From Halichondria panicea (Eukaryota > Porifera > Demospongiae > Suberitida > Halichondriidae), in contig NC_087388.1 in assembly GCF_963675165.1 (NCBI RefSeq), positions 6,605,651-6,669,650 on the forward strand: 64,000 nucleotides of DNA, read 5' to 3'. Of the stretch, positions 1-11,800 are shown piece after piece (position 1 is the first letter of the stretch; the number at the start of each line of letters is the position of its first letter). A program made the translations under genes and the position numbers. Under the pieces are notes generated by a model. It made no database searches, was not told the origin of the DNA, and saw only the letters and a list, made by a program, of their open reading frames with translations.

Positions 1-144
1 GGAATATTGCTCATTTTTCAAGGCTTAAGAAATGTTCCTGTGTGAGTGAGTGTGTGGTGTGTAGCTCTTTCAATAGTGTTTATTAATTTTATCATACTAT
101 TCTGACCTTTGACCCGTACCCTCATAACCCCAATGACCCCTCAG

Positions 145-544
145 ATTCTAACGACCCATGCTATGGAGGAGGCGGACCACTTGTGTACGCGTATTGGGAT
201 CATGAACTTTGGACGTCTTCGTTGCCTAGGCTCTGAGTCTCGCCTCAAGAAAAAGTTTGGAACTGGATATCAGCTGACGTTCAACTGTGCCCCGGGGCGT
301 GTGGGAGAAGTGGAGGGTTACATAGCGACACACATACCACGAGCACTCCATCTGGAGACCTATGCTGGTATGGGCAAATAATAGGACCAAATCATAATAC
401 CAATGTATCTTGATCATCAAGATAATGGCCATAATTATGTGTTCAGATTGTCCAATTTCAAATCTAATTGATGAGCTCTCAAGATAGCTTTCCAATGTGT
501 GTCCCGCACACGCACACACACACCTCACACACACACACACACAC

Positions 545-596
<52 letters not shown>

Positions 597-878
597 TCAT
601 GCAGCTACAAGCTTGACAAAGGAGCGCTGAAAGTGAGTGAGGTGTTCCAACTGTTGGACTCTGTTAAGACCCAGGTGGGGATTCTGGACTGGGGCATCAA
701 GATGACCACACTGGAAGATGGTGAGACCACACTATTCTACTCCATTCTAGATGGTCTACCAGCTAGGGGGTGGTTCTTGTGTAGCTGTTGGGATCTAGTC
801 CATATACATGTATGCTCATAATTATAGAAGCCTATAGCTATTAGTATCACAAGATGCATACTAAGACCCCCCCCCCCC

Positions 879-922
<44 letters not shown>

Positions 923-1042
923 GTGTTTCTCAATATTGTCAAGAATACTGAAGATGATCGAATTACACCTCCCGGACTACACATGCCAAAGTGGTTGCCA
1001 TGCCAACAATGCCGTCGTAAAGCTGGCTCAGATACTGAATAA
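145..1042 (+). CDS. ABCA: ABCA-type ATP-binding cassette transporter, C-terminal end (partial)
   Basis: This is the 3' end of a gene that begins before the window. Three exons are visible: 145-367, 595-720 and 924-1042, joined by GT-AG introns. The first encodes the end of the second nucleotide-binding domain, with the H-loop context TTHAMEEADHLCTRIGIM and then GRLRCLGS and KKKFGTGYQLT, which are characteristic of subfamily A. The second ends in MTTLED and the third opens with VFLNIVKNTEDD, the usual C-terminal ABCA segment, and ends in a stop. ABCA proteins are full-length membrane transporters, mainly of lipids. Both introns carry long CA tracts running up to the acceptors. Which ABCA member this is cannot be told from the tail alone. 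Confidence 0.9.
501..594. repeat. CA microsatellite abutting a splice acceptor
   Basis: A nearly pure CA/CCA tract ends in the acceptor CACAG at 594, directly before the second ABCA exon. The next intron (about 871-918) has a similar poly-C plus CA tract. Confidence 0.9.
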
Positions 1043-1254
1043 ATGTTTGACTCGTATTTTTACACTAATTATTTTTAGAGAACAATAATAGTTTTCTGTG
1101 TGCTATATATATACGTACATGTGTGTTTATTTAAATATAATTATATTACTGTGATTTCAACTCATCAAATTAATTTATGATAAACATAATAATTATGTTA
1201 ATTATGCCTCGAGGCGTAGCCGCACGAGGGATACGGTAAAGCTGACTGTGTGTG

Positions 1255-1289
<35 letters not shown>

Positions 1290-2281
1290 GTGTGTGTGTA
1301 TTCCAGCTATAACTGCTCAACGGTTGCAATGTGACGAAAACTAACAGCTTCTATAGGCTTCTAGCCACGTTCTCTTGGATTTTGATTCGTGGATTAGCAA
1401 ACTAAAGCTTCTTTCTCGAGTTATGGCTAGTTTGACTCACATTGAAGGCTGTTGCAGTCTCTTCAGAATCTTTCATAGCATCATCTGTCCGCACAAACTT
1501 TCTATTCAACATATGAGTTAGCCTTGCACTAAAGCGCTAGCTTTTTGTTAGCTACAATATTCAGAAAATATCTGTTAAAACAGCTAGCTAAGTAGCCATT
1601 TGTGAAATTGATCTCTTTGGAACACCCTTTAATTAGATCTATTCCTGTGGATGTAATGCGCATGCGCGCTCAATCCCCATGTGTGAGAAATAATATCCAA
1701 GATCCAGATCCAGATCCTCCTGGCAGAATCATCTTTGTCTTGAGGGCCTGGTAAGCCACAAAACACTACCATATAACAATATACTGATTAGATAACAATA
1801 TGCATGTACACAGGTCTTTTCTTCTTAGATATTATATACACTGAACTACAGATCCTGGAAGAATCATCTTTCTTGAGATCCTAGTAAGCCACATAATACA
1901 ACAATAGATGCATATAAATAAGTCTTTTCTTCTCAATGACTTTATATAGATAAGCTAACTTTAATATAAAATTCATTATAGAAACTAATATAACACTCCA
2001 ATACTTTTCAGCGAAAGCAAAACCATGGCGAGAGGCATTAGCACAGCGCCAGCTTGAACACTAGTTATTACTAGCCATCGAATACCATAGTCAAGCAAAT
2101 AATATAATTATGATATAAATATTATAATTATAATTAAATGAGCTATAATTATAATTATATATAGCCAACATTATTTAACAGACTAGCCATGCAGCATAAT
2201 TATATACAATGTCATACAACACAGGGCTGATTTATAGAGTTAAAGATTATGTGTGTGTCATTGAATCAACAGGAGGAATGG
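1043..2281. other. Convergent intergenic region, repeats only
   Basis: No coding sequence is supported between the ABCA stop and the HCF-1 stop. At about 1207-1290 lies a repeat-like stretch that starts with GCCTCGAGGCGTAGCCGC and runs into a TCTG/TG microsatellite. About 1708-1850 and 1850-1960 form an imperfect direct repeat sharing AGAATCATCTTT, GTAAGCCACA and TCTTTTCTTCT. The rest is AT-rich. Confidence 0.7.
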
Positions 2282-5200
2282 TTAGACAGCTGTCTTTGGC
2301 CTCTTCGCATCCTCGCTGCATAAATAAAAATAATGAAGTTAAAAGTTCATAAATTACACTTGGGTTCACCTTGGAGGGGGCGTGGGTGCTGGTCGCTTAG
2401 CAACAGCGGCGGCTGCCTTGTCAGCAGGTTTAGGATCTTGTAACCACCTCACCTGAGTGGCAGGCCCATACCTACACACACACACACAACACAGTGTGCA
2501 TGATGATTATACATACCATACATAGGCCCTGGATAAAGTATGCTCAGAATAATTTTAGCATAGCCTTAGGTGTTAAAGCATCAAGTCCATTTTTGGTAAA
2601 GATCATTACATTAAGTTTTGAAAAAAAAAAGCATAACGTTAGTTCAGTGATGTGCCAGAATTATCAAAAAGTGGCGGCTATATTCATAAATTTGCCTCTT
2701 TTATAGCCTAACATGAGGTAAATTGGGCCTTAAAAGGTCATATTTATCTAGAGGTGGTTAGTGTACCTAATAGCTAATAAAGGAAACGATCACTAAGACA
2801 CACCTACCCCTTGTCATTCTTAGCGGCAATCCTGAAGATGATGGCTGGCTTGGAGGTGGTGTCGATGTGTGCAGAGCCTAGCTGTACATGAGACACGATG
2901 CACGAGGAACCAGAGCCACAGTAGACCCGAGCAAAGGCCATGGTCCCAGGCTGTGTGCCAGGCTGAGGCTTGAGGCCTAGGTACACACTGTACTCTGTGA
3001 TGGTACCAGCACTGTTGGCAGGAGGCTCCCAGGAAAGGTGCGCCCCTTCAGAGCTCTGTGTGTGTGTGTGTGTGTGTGGGGGGGGGGTCTTTTAATAGAC
3101 TTCTCGAGGAAGGTTTGGCCATAATTATAGATATTGTACAGTACATGTATGCATGCAGGGGTGTGCCCTACTTTCCAAGTGGTGGCATTTTTAAAAATTT
3201 AACACAAACATTTGCCCCTAATACATACATGTACATATGTATGTGTAGAAAACTCCAAATATATAGGTTATTTTTGTCTCCAGGTGGTTGGTACCACCAT
3301 CCCCTGTGTACACACAGTATACCACATACTGTACTATAGGTACCTTGCTGATCCTGATGGCGGACGGTGCCCCAGGGAAGCCTGGCATGCAGGTCTTGAA
3401 GGCAGCCACATCAGAGAAGGGACCACTCCCACACGAGTTGATGCCACACACTCGGAACTTGTACGCCTTGCCCGGCTGGAGCTCCACCCTCTGGACCTTG
3501 GGTGCCTGTGTGTGTGGGGGGGGGAGGGGGTGGAGTGTGTGCGTGTGGTGGTGGTGTGTGTGTGGGGGGGGTGGGTGGTACATAACGTTAATTGTTATAA
3601 TTATTAGCGCCTAGCAGATCTTTTGCATTAGAGTTGGCTCTGTAACTTGAGTTCTGGTGGTCCAATTTCAACAATTATGATTTTCTGAAAGCTTAGAAGG
3701 AGCTCTTTCAGATGGTGTGCTCACATTTTAAATAGGAAAAAAAACCATGTAAAAAAAACCCAAAATAGACTAACTTTAATATATCATTCAAAATATGAAA
3801 TGCTGAATAATATACATGTAGGGGTTCTGTACATAATTATAGTGACAGTAGAGGTTACATACCTGGTCCCCCTCTGTGGCAGTCCCCTCCACTGGTACAC
3901 TGTAGCCAGTCACAGTGAACTGAGTACCTTTAGCTGACTCCACATCAAACCATTGAGGCACTAGCTCCTTCTGACCAGTAGCCGGGGTCACAGTGTTGTC
4001 ACCACCTGTGCATACACGCACATGTAAGGATCTTAATAGGCTGTAGAGTATATATACAGTGTGTAAGGCATAATGCTATCTACTGTTGGCTGTATAAAGT
4101 AACATACACAAAAATGTACATAAAGAGGCAAATTTGATGAGATTTAGGGATTGAAAACAGCCACCACTTGGACCCATCCCTGCCCACCAATGTACTGTAC
4201 AGACTCACCAGGCTGGGTAGGGTCAGCCTTAATGGCAGCTCCCTCACTCTTGGGCTTGCTGGGCAGAGTGCTCAACTCGTACGGCTGTACTTGCAAGAGA
4301 TAAGAGTCGGCGGAGGTCACGTTGGTCCAGAGCAGCTCAAGCGTGTTGGTCCCTGCCCTAACCAGCTGTATCCTCACAGGAGCAGACGGTCTCTCAGTCT
4401 CAAGGAACCACAAGTCAGGACAGCAAACCTTGCATGGGGGAAAGTGAGTATATAATTATTTATTGGCAATACACTTTTCATAGGCTAACTAGAGCTAGCA
4501 ACATTACATTCGTTGGATTTACATTTTGTAACACGCTGTACAAGTTCTAATGCTCTAACTAGTTGGCTTCCACACCTGGTTGTTCCAGACACGTCGATAG
4601 CCATCCCGCCCACTCCACACGTACATCCTGGTTCCCACGACAGCAGCCGCGTGCCCTGCCCTGGGACACGGGGCACAGTCCTCGTTATCAGCTGGGAAAT
4701 CAGGGACCCCTTCCCAAGTGAAGGTGTCTGCAGGGGGTGATGTGGGGTAAAAGTACAGTGTGTGGGCGGGGGTCAATGTATAGTGGGTGTTGGAAGTCAA
4801 GATTGTGTGTGGAGGACCAAGGTACAGTGGGTAGAGTCAAAGTACAGTACACAACCTATGACCTCTCACCGAGGTTGAGTCTGGCTAGCTTGTTAGAGCA
4901 CTTCCACTCAGTCTCCTGTGTTGGCAGAGCCCCATCCTCCGACAATACAGGGACCCAACCTCCAAACACAAACAAGTTGCTCTTGATGATCACAGCAGAG
5001 TGCAGGCTACAGGGGATGGGGGGTGGTCCCTGTGTCGTCACAGCCATCCAAGAGACCTTCTCCCCACCTGTGTCAGCAAGGGGTGTATAATTATGTACAT
5101 TAGGTAAATGGTATTAATGAAATATGTGATTAGTTTTCCCTCAGACTCATTAAATCAGTTTAGCCTCCATTGCAGTAGGTCAGGAGAAGTAGCTCATCAC

Positions 5201-8200
5201 AGGGGACACACACACCCACACCACACACTGTATCAACTCACCGAGATCCAGGGTCCAAAGGTCGCTCAGCCTCTTCCCGTTCATACCACCGTGGACTAAC
5301 AGCTTGTTGCCGATGGTAACGGCGATGTGGCTCTCCCTAGCACAAGGTACAGGACCCTCGATGGTTGGACACACCCACTGAAGGGAAGTCCCCTCACGTA
5401 TCTCAAGCGTAAACACATCATTCAAGTACCTACGGGAGAGACATTAAAAATTGTAAAAATAAATAAATATAAAATGATTTTAGTCTTACTTTGGAATGTT
5501 GAGTTTTGGGTCGTTAGACTCGTTGGCAAGACCTCCGAAGATGACAGCTTTCTGACCAACCAGATTGAAGGAATGTCCAAGACGTGGAGAGGGGGGATCT
5601 TGGAGGGGGGTCAAACGCCGCCACTCCCATCGAGACGCAAGGAGCTCGTACAACTGGGTGGGGGGTCCATGGTTACAGTGGGTGGGGGGTCCCTGGTTAC
5701 AGTGTACATGTACAGGAGGCATTATAGTATGAATTAGCCACGCCCACTGTCTGAAATGCAACCACCTTTGATTTGGCAATGCAGAAAACTAAAAACAAAT
5801 TATTGATGCTAATTATACTAATATCTCGTAAACTACACGGTGCTCAGATTACTTGAAGGAATACCAATGGAGGGACAATGCTGTTATGGAATGGTTGTCA
5901 CTGTGCATGCATCTATAACTGGAATAATGAGGCATGCACTCAGATTACCACTTTCTGTCAGTATATAAGTAAAGACTCAGTGCTACACTCAGCCACAGAC
6001 GCTGAACAGCTGAACAACTGAGCCTATTAATTTTCTGCAACAAACTGAGTAAACTTGAAGAATGAAGGGTCTTGTTATTGTCGCTTTTCTCGTGGTTTCT
6101 GTAGCAGCCGTGGTAACAGCCATGCCTCACACAGGTTAGCCTCGATCCCAGGCCGCACTTCCCACTAGGGAAGTGGGCCTGGTATTGACTGCTTGCGCAT
6201 GCGCTAATATCCCCCCGGTATCTGGGGGCTTTGGATAACATCGTTTATGCTCAGTAAAACTATGACATCACAACGAAAGGAAGTGGATTGAAGGAAGTAG
6301 ATAGAAATTGCGCATGCGCAAGCAGTCGATAGCAGGCCTTCTTTCAAAGGCCGGTGAAGGAGGCTACACACAGGTATGATAAAGTATACTCATACATCCA
6401 TGTACAGAATACTTGACAATTAGATGAAAAACAGGATAACAGGCTTCAGAATGTTCGCGTTCAAGAGTTGCTCAGTGCGATTCAAGCTGCCCAAACTATT
6501 GATATGCCTGTTCATGACGGTGAGTCTCATCACTGCATGCATGCCATACTATATCGCAAAATGGTAGCTATAACATAATTATTATTATACTAATTCTTAT
6601 GTATATCTTATTTTGCAGACGAAGTGGGATGTGTTTGTGTGAAACGCAAGGGGTCAGATAGCTCATTCTGCGTTGGATCTGACTGTCCCAAAAAGGAAGA
6701 GATCTCTGCAATATCATCGTCAGATATTCCATATAATTATGTTCGACTGGGAAACCGAGTTGTGGTACTGGAAATGATTTAACACCTGAGATTTAACAAG
6801 CTATATAGAGCTGATAAACTGTTTGTACATATAATTATATTATATTATAGCGAATAGCTTTTCAAAGAACCTTGTAGATCGCATTTATGTTATCATTCTA
6901 TTGTTGCAAAATTTGAAATGAATGTGTTATGAACCTTGCACTCTGGGACATGTAAATTGGCCTGTGTCTTTTAAAGATGCCATAGGATTCTGATAGGAGT
7001 CCTCTGATGCATGGTTTCCAGGATTAATTAAATAGCCTCGGAAGTAATCTGAGTATCCACAATCGGCCTTTACTGGTAATGGTTACAGTGTACAACTAGG
7101 TGGGGGGTCCATGGTTACAGTGTACAACTAGGTGGGGGGTCCATGGTTACAGTGTACAACTAGGTGGAGGGTCCATGGTTACAGTGTACAACTAGGTGGA
7201 GGGTCCATGGTTACAGTGTACAACTAAGTGGGGGGTCCATGGTACAGTGTACATGTACAAGAGCGTGAATTAGCCACGCCCACTGTCTGAAATGCAACCA
7301 CCTTTGATTTGGCAATGCAGAAAACTAAAAACATTGATAGCTATGAGTAAATTACACAGTGTTCAGATTACTTGAAGGACTACTAATGGGGGGGGGGGGG
7401 GGGGGGCATGCTGTTATGGAATGGTTGTCATTGCTGGAATAATGGTGGTCAGATTACAAACCGCTTTCTGTCAGTATAATTATAAGTAAAGGCTCAGTGC
7501 TACATCAGTCCACTTTCTGGACTACTGTATCTTGGTAGCCGTAGAATATTTGCAAAGGCGACGTAGCATACACAAGTGGACACATACCAAATGCTTGCTA
7601 AGCAGCTTTCCATCGAGGCAGCAGCAAGGCGTAATCGACTGTGTGTACAGCCATTGACCCACGCCGGCGGCGACAAAATCATACTAATTAATTTGATGAC
7701 CTTTTGAACCACAAATGCAAACAAGAGTAAACGACCCTTTTCATTGCTTTTGCGCTTGACCAGTAAAGAGCAAATCAAATTCCCCTCAGACTCATTAAAT
7801 CAGTTTAGCCTCCATTGCAGTAGGTCAGGAGAAGTAGCTCATCACAGGGGACACACACACACACGTCCACACCCACACCTCACCACACCACACACACCTC
7901 GTTGGAGTAGCGGCCGTACTCGACCATTCCTCCGAAGATGAGCAGCCTCACACCGTCACAGATGAACCCGAATGCAGCAGTTCCCGAGGGTTTCTCTCCT
8001 CGTACAGTGGGTGCAAACCATTGGTTCGTGGCTGTGTGTGTGTGTGGTGTGTGCGTGGGTGTGTGTGGGCGTGCTGTGTGTAATTATAACTATTAAGCTA
8101 CTTAGAATTTAGTTTTTTGTCATAAATTCTCAGAATTTTGATAGGGCAAGTTTTTCGTTACCATTATCTATTACAATGAATATCATTACAATGTATTATG

Positions 8201-8619
8201 AATATCATTAATACACAAGAGGCATAGATTCGAGGCTATTAAAGATGATGTCGTAACTGATAATATATGATATTTGATATCTCAAAGGGAAAAATAATGT
8301 GCTAGGGTAACACACACCCAGGACGGAAACTAAATCAAGTTGGTACAAGCAGCATGCAAAATATAAATAGGGTAATTTTTATAACCACGATGCCGCCTAA
8401 TCCAATTGCTGCCGCCTATTCCAATTGATGCTCACCAGTATTGAGCACATGTAGCTCGTCGACGATGCCATCGTTTCCTCCTCCGAATATGATGATAAGC
8501 TCTTTAATGGCCACCGCCTTGTGTCCATGTCTCGGCCGAGGAGCGGGTCCCGTGGTAGCGCCAACCTTTTTCCAGTTCACCTTCGCTACCGCACGGTCGG
8601 CTGCCGCACTGGAGTCCAT
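2282..8619 (-). CDS. HCFC1: Host cell factor 1 (kelch and fibronectin III protein)
   Basis: Twelve exons, read on the minus strand, join in phase: 8436-8619, 7898-8031, 5490-5653, 5242-5429, 4870-5067, 4576-4727, 4209-4428, 3863-4005, 3344-3505, 2808-3055, 2370-2471 and 2282-2315, about 642 residues. The first exons encode the six-bladed kelch propeller ([52 protein letters not shown]). They are followed by [12 protein letters not shown] and by fibronectin III segments ([31 protein letters not shown]). The protein ends in a basic KRPK, a likely nuclear signal. HCF-1 scaffolds transcription and histone-modifying complexes. The long middle region with HCF-PRO repeats of the vertebrate protein is absent; the propeller passes to the FN3 part through a short linker. 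Intron 2 (5654-7897) hosts another gene. It probably shares a promoter with IPO9. Confidence 0.95.
5137..5212. repeat. Dispersed 75-bp repeat, copy 1
   Basis: A segment starting TCCCTCAGACTCATTAAATC and ending ATCACAGGGGACACACAC recurs almost unchanged at about 7782-7860 in the same orientation, and inverted at about 23425-23502. Here it lies in an HCF-1 intron. Its ends are weakly inverted (TCCCTCAGA against CACAGGGGA). Confidence 0.8.
5715..5990. repeat. Duplicated segment, copy 1 (promoter side of the nested gene)
   Basis: This stretch is repeated in direct orientation at about 7247-7505. Shared blocks include GAATTAGCCACGCCCACTGT, TTTGATTTGGCAATGCAGAA, CAGATTACTTGAAGGA, TGTTATGGAATGGTTGTCA and CTTTCTGTCAGTATA. 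Copy 1 ends in the TATA box of the nested gene. The two copies flank that gene inside HCF-1 intron 2. Confidence 0.85.
5962..5969 (+). promoter_or_regulatory. TATA box of the nested gene
   Basis: TATATAAG lies about 93 bp before the ATG at 6062, with no upstream ATG in a competing frame of note. The downstream duplicate has TATAATTATAAG at the equivalent place (about 7476), which is a weaker match. Confidence 0.5.
6062..6782 (+). CDS. Small secreted four-cysteine protein, nested in HCF-1 intron 2
   Basis: Three exons (6062-6134, 6424-6519, 6619-6782) join in phase 1 at GT-AG junctions and encode about 110 residues. Residues 1 to about 20 ([20 protein letters not shown]) form a clear signal peptide with a likely cut after TA. 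A polar, helix-prone segment follows ([11 protein letters not shown]). The last exon holds all four cysteines, spaced C-x1-C-x10-C-x4-C, with a basic KRK between them. It ends VVVLEMI and then TAA. I do not recognise the family. Signal peptide, phase-1 introns and paired cysteines suggest an extracellular peptide or small disulfide-bonded protein. It lies wholly in an intron of HCF-1, on the other strand. No close AATAAA was seen after the stop. Confidence 0.75.
6137..6366. mobile_element. MITE with 9-bp target-site duplication in intron 1 of the nested gene
   Basis: The element begins TAGCCTCGAT and ends GGAGGCTA, with inner inverted blocks TGCTTGCGCATGCGC and GCGCATGCGCAAGCAGTCGA. It is flanked by CACACAGGT on both sides, a perfect 9-bp duplication. 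The duplicated bases contain the splice donor CACACAG|GT of exon 1. A larger relative with the same ends and a near-perfect 9-bp duplication is at 22257-22855. Long inverted repeats and 9-bp duplications are typical of Mutator-like elements (inference). Confidence 0.8.
7078..7246. repeat. 32-bp minisatellite resembling the HCF-1 exon 3 acceptor
   Basis: About five copies of a 32-bp unit read GTGTACAACTAGGTGGGGGG on the plus strand. On the minus strand each gives CCCCCCACCTAG followed by TTGTAC, which matches the real HCF-1 exon 3 acceptor (CCCCCCACCCAG then TTGTACGAGC, junction at 5653). Confidence 0.8.
7247..7505. repeat. Duplicated segment, copy 2
   Basis: Direct copy of about 5715-5990 with a poly-G expansion at about 7388-7406. 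It contains the equivalent of the promoter but no recognisable copy of the secreted-protein exons follows it. The stretch 7506-7780 has small open frames with no family match that I can see. Confidence 0.8.
7782..7860. repeat. Dispersed 75-bp repeat, copy 2
   Basis: Nearly identical to 5137-5212. It sits directly downstream (minus-strand sense) of HCF-1 exon 2, just as copy 1 sits beside another HCF-1 exon. Confidence 0.8.
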
Positions 8620-8815
8620 TTTGTTAAGAAACTTTGAAAAGCCGATTTTTTTTCATTCGCTATATTAGGGAGCCTACGCACAGTGATTGCAGCTAGTTAT
8701 TTCGTCGATTCTTACCAATTGAATTTGCTAGTTTGATGACCATTTCCAGTCAAACCCACGTGGGTACCTAAACTCCAATCTTCTAACCGTCTCTTCTCTG
8801 CCAAACTTTTATACT
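8620..8815. promoter_or_regulatory. Probable bidirectional promoter, HCF-1 / IPO9
   Basis: The HCF-1 start codon (8619, minus) and the IPO9 start codon (8816, plus) are 196 bp apart and diverge. No TATA box is obvious. The shared-promoter reading is inferred from distance and orientation. Confidence 0.6.
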
Positions 8816-11800
8816 ATGAGCTCTCAAATTGAAGCACTACACTCCTCAATAGTCAATTGTCTCACAGCCATTTTAAACGGATATGCACACGACAGGAAAC
8901 CGGCTGAAGATGAGCTGAAAACACTCGAAGTAACGGAAGGTGGGTGTGTACATGTGGTTATACCATACGCTATACTTGTGAAATGCAGAGTATGGTCTTG
9001 TGTTGGCGCGGATCACAGCCTCAAACGATAGTCCGATACCATATAGACAGGTAAGCACATAGAAACGTGGTAGTACAATAATGGTAATACCCTCCCACCC
9101 ACACACACCTCCTCCCACCCACGCACGCACACACACACAGTTGGCATCCATTGTTCTCAAACAGTACGTGGAAACACATTGGTCAAGAGATCTCGATGAT
9201 AAGTTCGAGGAGCCGGAACCACCAGCTCAGGTATGTGCATCCATTCTCTTTTCTGAAATGGACTTGTTTCGATAGCTATTTTGATTGTCCATAACTTTGT
9301 GCATTTTCACAATTAAAATATGTCATTTGTAGCCCTTTAAAAGGCCTATCTAATGATGTGTTTAGATCAGTGATTGTTCTTGGGTACAAATGCTCTGAAA
9401 GCTCTTATATAGTAATGTGTAAGAAATGGGCCTGTTTGGTAGCTAACTTGTCGTCTTTGCCTGCCTCCACACCAGGTGAAGGATGAGATCCGGAAGATAC
9501 TGCCACATTGCCTGAGGGACCCACAGAGCAAAGTACGGTCCACGGTGGCATACGCTATATCAGCCATAGCTTCTCTGGACTGGCCTGAGCAGTGGGGCTG
9601 CTTATTTGATGAGCTAATGGCTGCATTATCATCAGGGGAGAGCGACCTGGTCCATGGAGCAATGAGGGTGTTGTCAGGTACTTATGATGGTCACTGTTTA
9701 ATAGCAGAATGCTACTGCAGAGTGTGCACTAGTGTACAGAGCCTGTTATAGTAGTTGACTTATGTTAGATTTGCATTTCAAGTGAGTGTAGACCCTGGAA
9801 AATTATACTCTTCTTTCTGCTTTTGAGCACTGCCCCAAATTCAGCCTATTATGCTTGTTGAAAGAACCCATTCCTGTGAAAAGGGTTGTAGTAATAGTAA
9901 CGTATAAGAAAAAAATGTACAGTATTGAGAGTTTATTTTATTCATAAATCCCCAGAGTTTTGCCATGAGATTAGTGATACTCAGTTGCCACAAGTTGTAC
10001 CCATCGTTCTGCCGGCTCTGCTAAAGGTCATAGTTCAAGACAACCTGTACAGTGTTCGCACGCGGGCTAGAGCTGTGAGAATATTCCACACATTTGCTGC
10101 CCTCGTGTACAGCATGTGTGGGCGTTTCCCGGTAAGTCACATGACTCCTGCTATTCTCCCGCTAATTTCCCTCTAGGATGCTCCGGACGGCCTTCTTTTT
10201 CCAATACTGCCAGACTATCTCACATCGTTTGTCGAGTTGCTTGGCAACAGTAGCCATGGTAATGACGACCCTGGCCTCAGAAGAGAGTTAATCATGTCTT
10301 TGTGTCAACTATTGCAATATTTTCCACGACCTTTGACCCCACACGTACTTACACTAGTGACCCCTGTATGGAATATACTTGTGTCTTCAGTGTCGAGGTA
10401 AGTCATGTGATATTACCTTTAGTCATGTGATAGTCATGTGATCTGCAGTTACGTAGCCAACGTGGTTAATAACCCAGACCCATGTGTGGGAGTATGTGAT
10501 TCCGATGGTGAGGTCAAAGGTCAAGAGAGCACCCTTTTTGCAATCTTTGAGTTCATCAGTGCACTTAGCGAGAGCTCCTTCTCCAAACGTTTGTTGCCTC
10601 CAATTCTGCCAGAGCTCGTCTATCATCTGATTGGCTACATGCAGATCACCGAAGAGCAGGTATGTGTGTGTGGGTAGGTGGGTGTGTGTGTGAGGGGTAA
10701 CCAGTTATATAGTGACCCCTCACAGATGTGTGTGTGGGTGGGTGGGTGGGTGTGTGTGTGTGAGGGGTAACCAGTTATATAGTGACCCCTCACAGATGTG
10801 TGTGGGTGGGTGGGTGTGTGTGAGGGGTAACCAGTTATATAGTGACCCCTCACAGATGTGTGTGTGGAGTGACGACATTAACAGGTTTGTTGAAGATGAT
10901 GAAAACGAATTCTCATATTCAGGTAAATATATAATTATACCTCTCGTGTTTCCATGACAACTCATTATGCACACGCTCAGTACGATTGTCAGCATTGGAC
11001 CTCCTACTGGGCATGTGCGAGACACCCACACTGGGGGGATTCTGTTGTGTAGCAATCGCCACGGCAATAGAGAAGCGTCTACAGGAGAACCCCCTCACTG
11101 CCACTCAAGCATCGTGGAAGGTAAGCTTTGAACGGCCGTAACTTTAGTTCTGTTGGTGCAATTGCTTTAATTTTATGGTTTTTCTGAGAGAGATGTTAGA
11201 AGTATTTTGGGCCTGGTTTTGACAAAATACAATTGTCTTTTCCCGAAAATTAGGAATTATAATTAATGGCCCGATTTTAATTTGAGCACACCATCTGAAC
11301 AACGGGGGTCTTCCTAAGCTTTCAGATAATTGTAAAATCATTGAATTTGGATCACCAGAACTAAAGTTATGGCTATCGGAAAGTTAGCGCTGTGTATTGT
11401 ATTATTCCAGTTATATATGGAGTATACGTGCATACATGTACAGGTTGCCGAGGCGTGCATGTTGGTGTGCAGCTGTGCACTAGAGGCAGTGGGTCTGGGG
11501 CACGGGCAGTTCAATTGTCAGCCCTTTGTTGAGACGGCCGTCCTCCCTGCCTTGACTAGTAACATTAACCCTTTCCTCACTGGGCGATGTCTATGGCTCG
11601 CTAGTAAGATGGGCACTGCTCTCAAGCCTGGCACCATCTCACAGTGAGTTGTTAGACACTGACTGGAGTGTGTCTAGCAGAAACTATGAGCTAGTGTCCC
11701 GGTAACTATAGATTGCTTGAGGATAGTAATTATATTACGTGCTTTTGGTATCTATGTGTTACTATATAATTATGTAGTGTCAGAAAGCGGGATACTAAAT

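Noticed and set aside
1203-1300. Possible tRNA or small RNA near the GCCTCGAGGCGTAGCC block
   Set aside because: No cloverleaf, no A and B boxes; it leads into a microsatellite and looks like a repeat fragment.
7500-7778. 92-codon minus-strand frame, and a short plus-strand frame starting near 7590, after the duplicated promoter
   Set aside because: No signal peptide, no family match and no similarity to the nested gene; I see no splice structure to support either.
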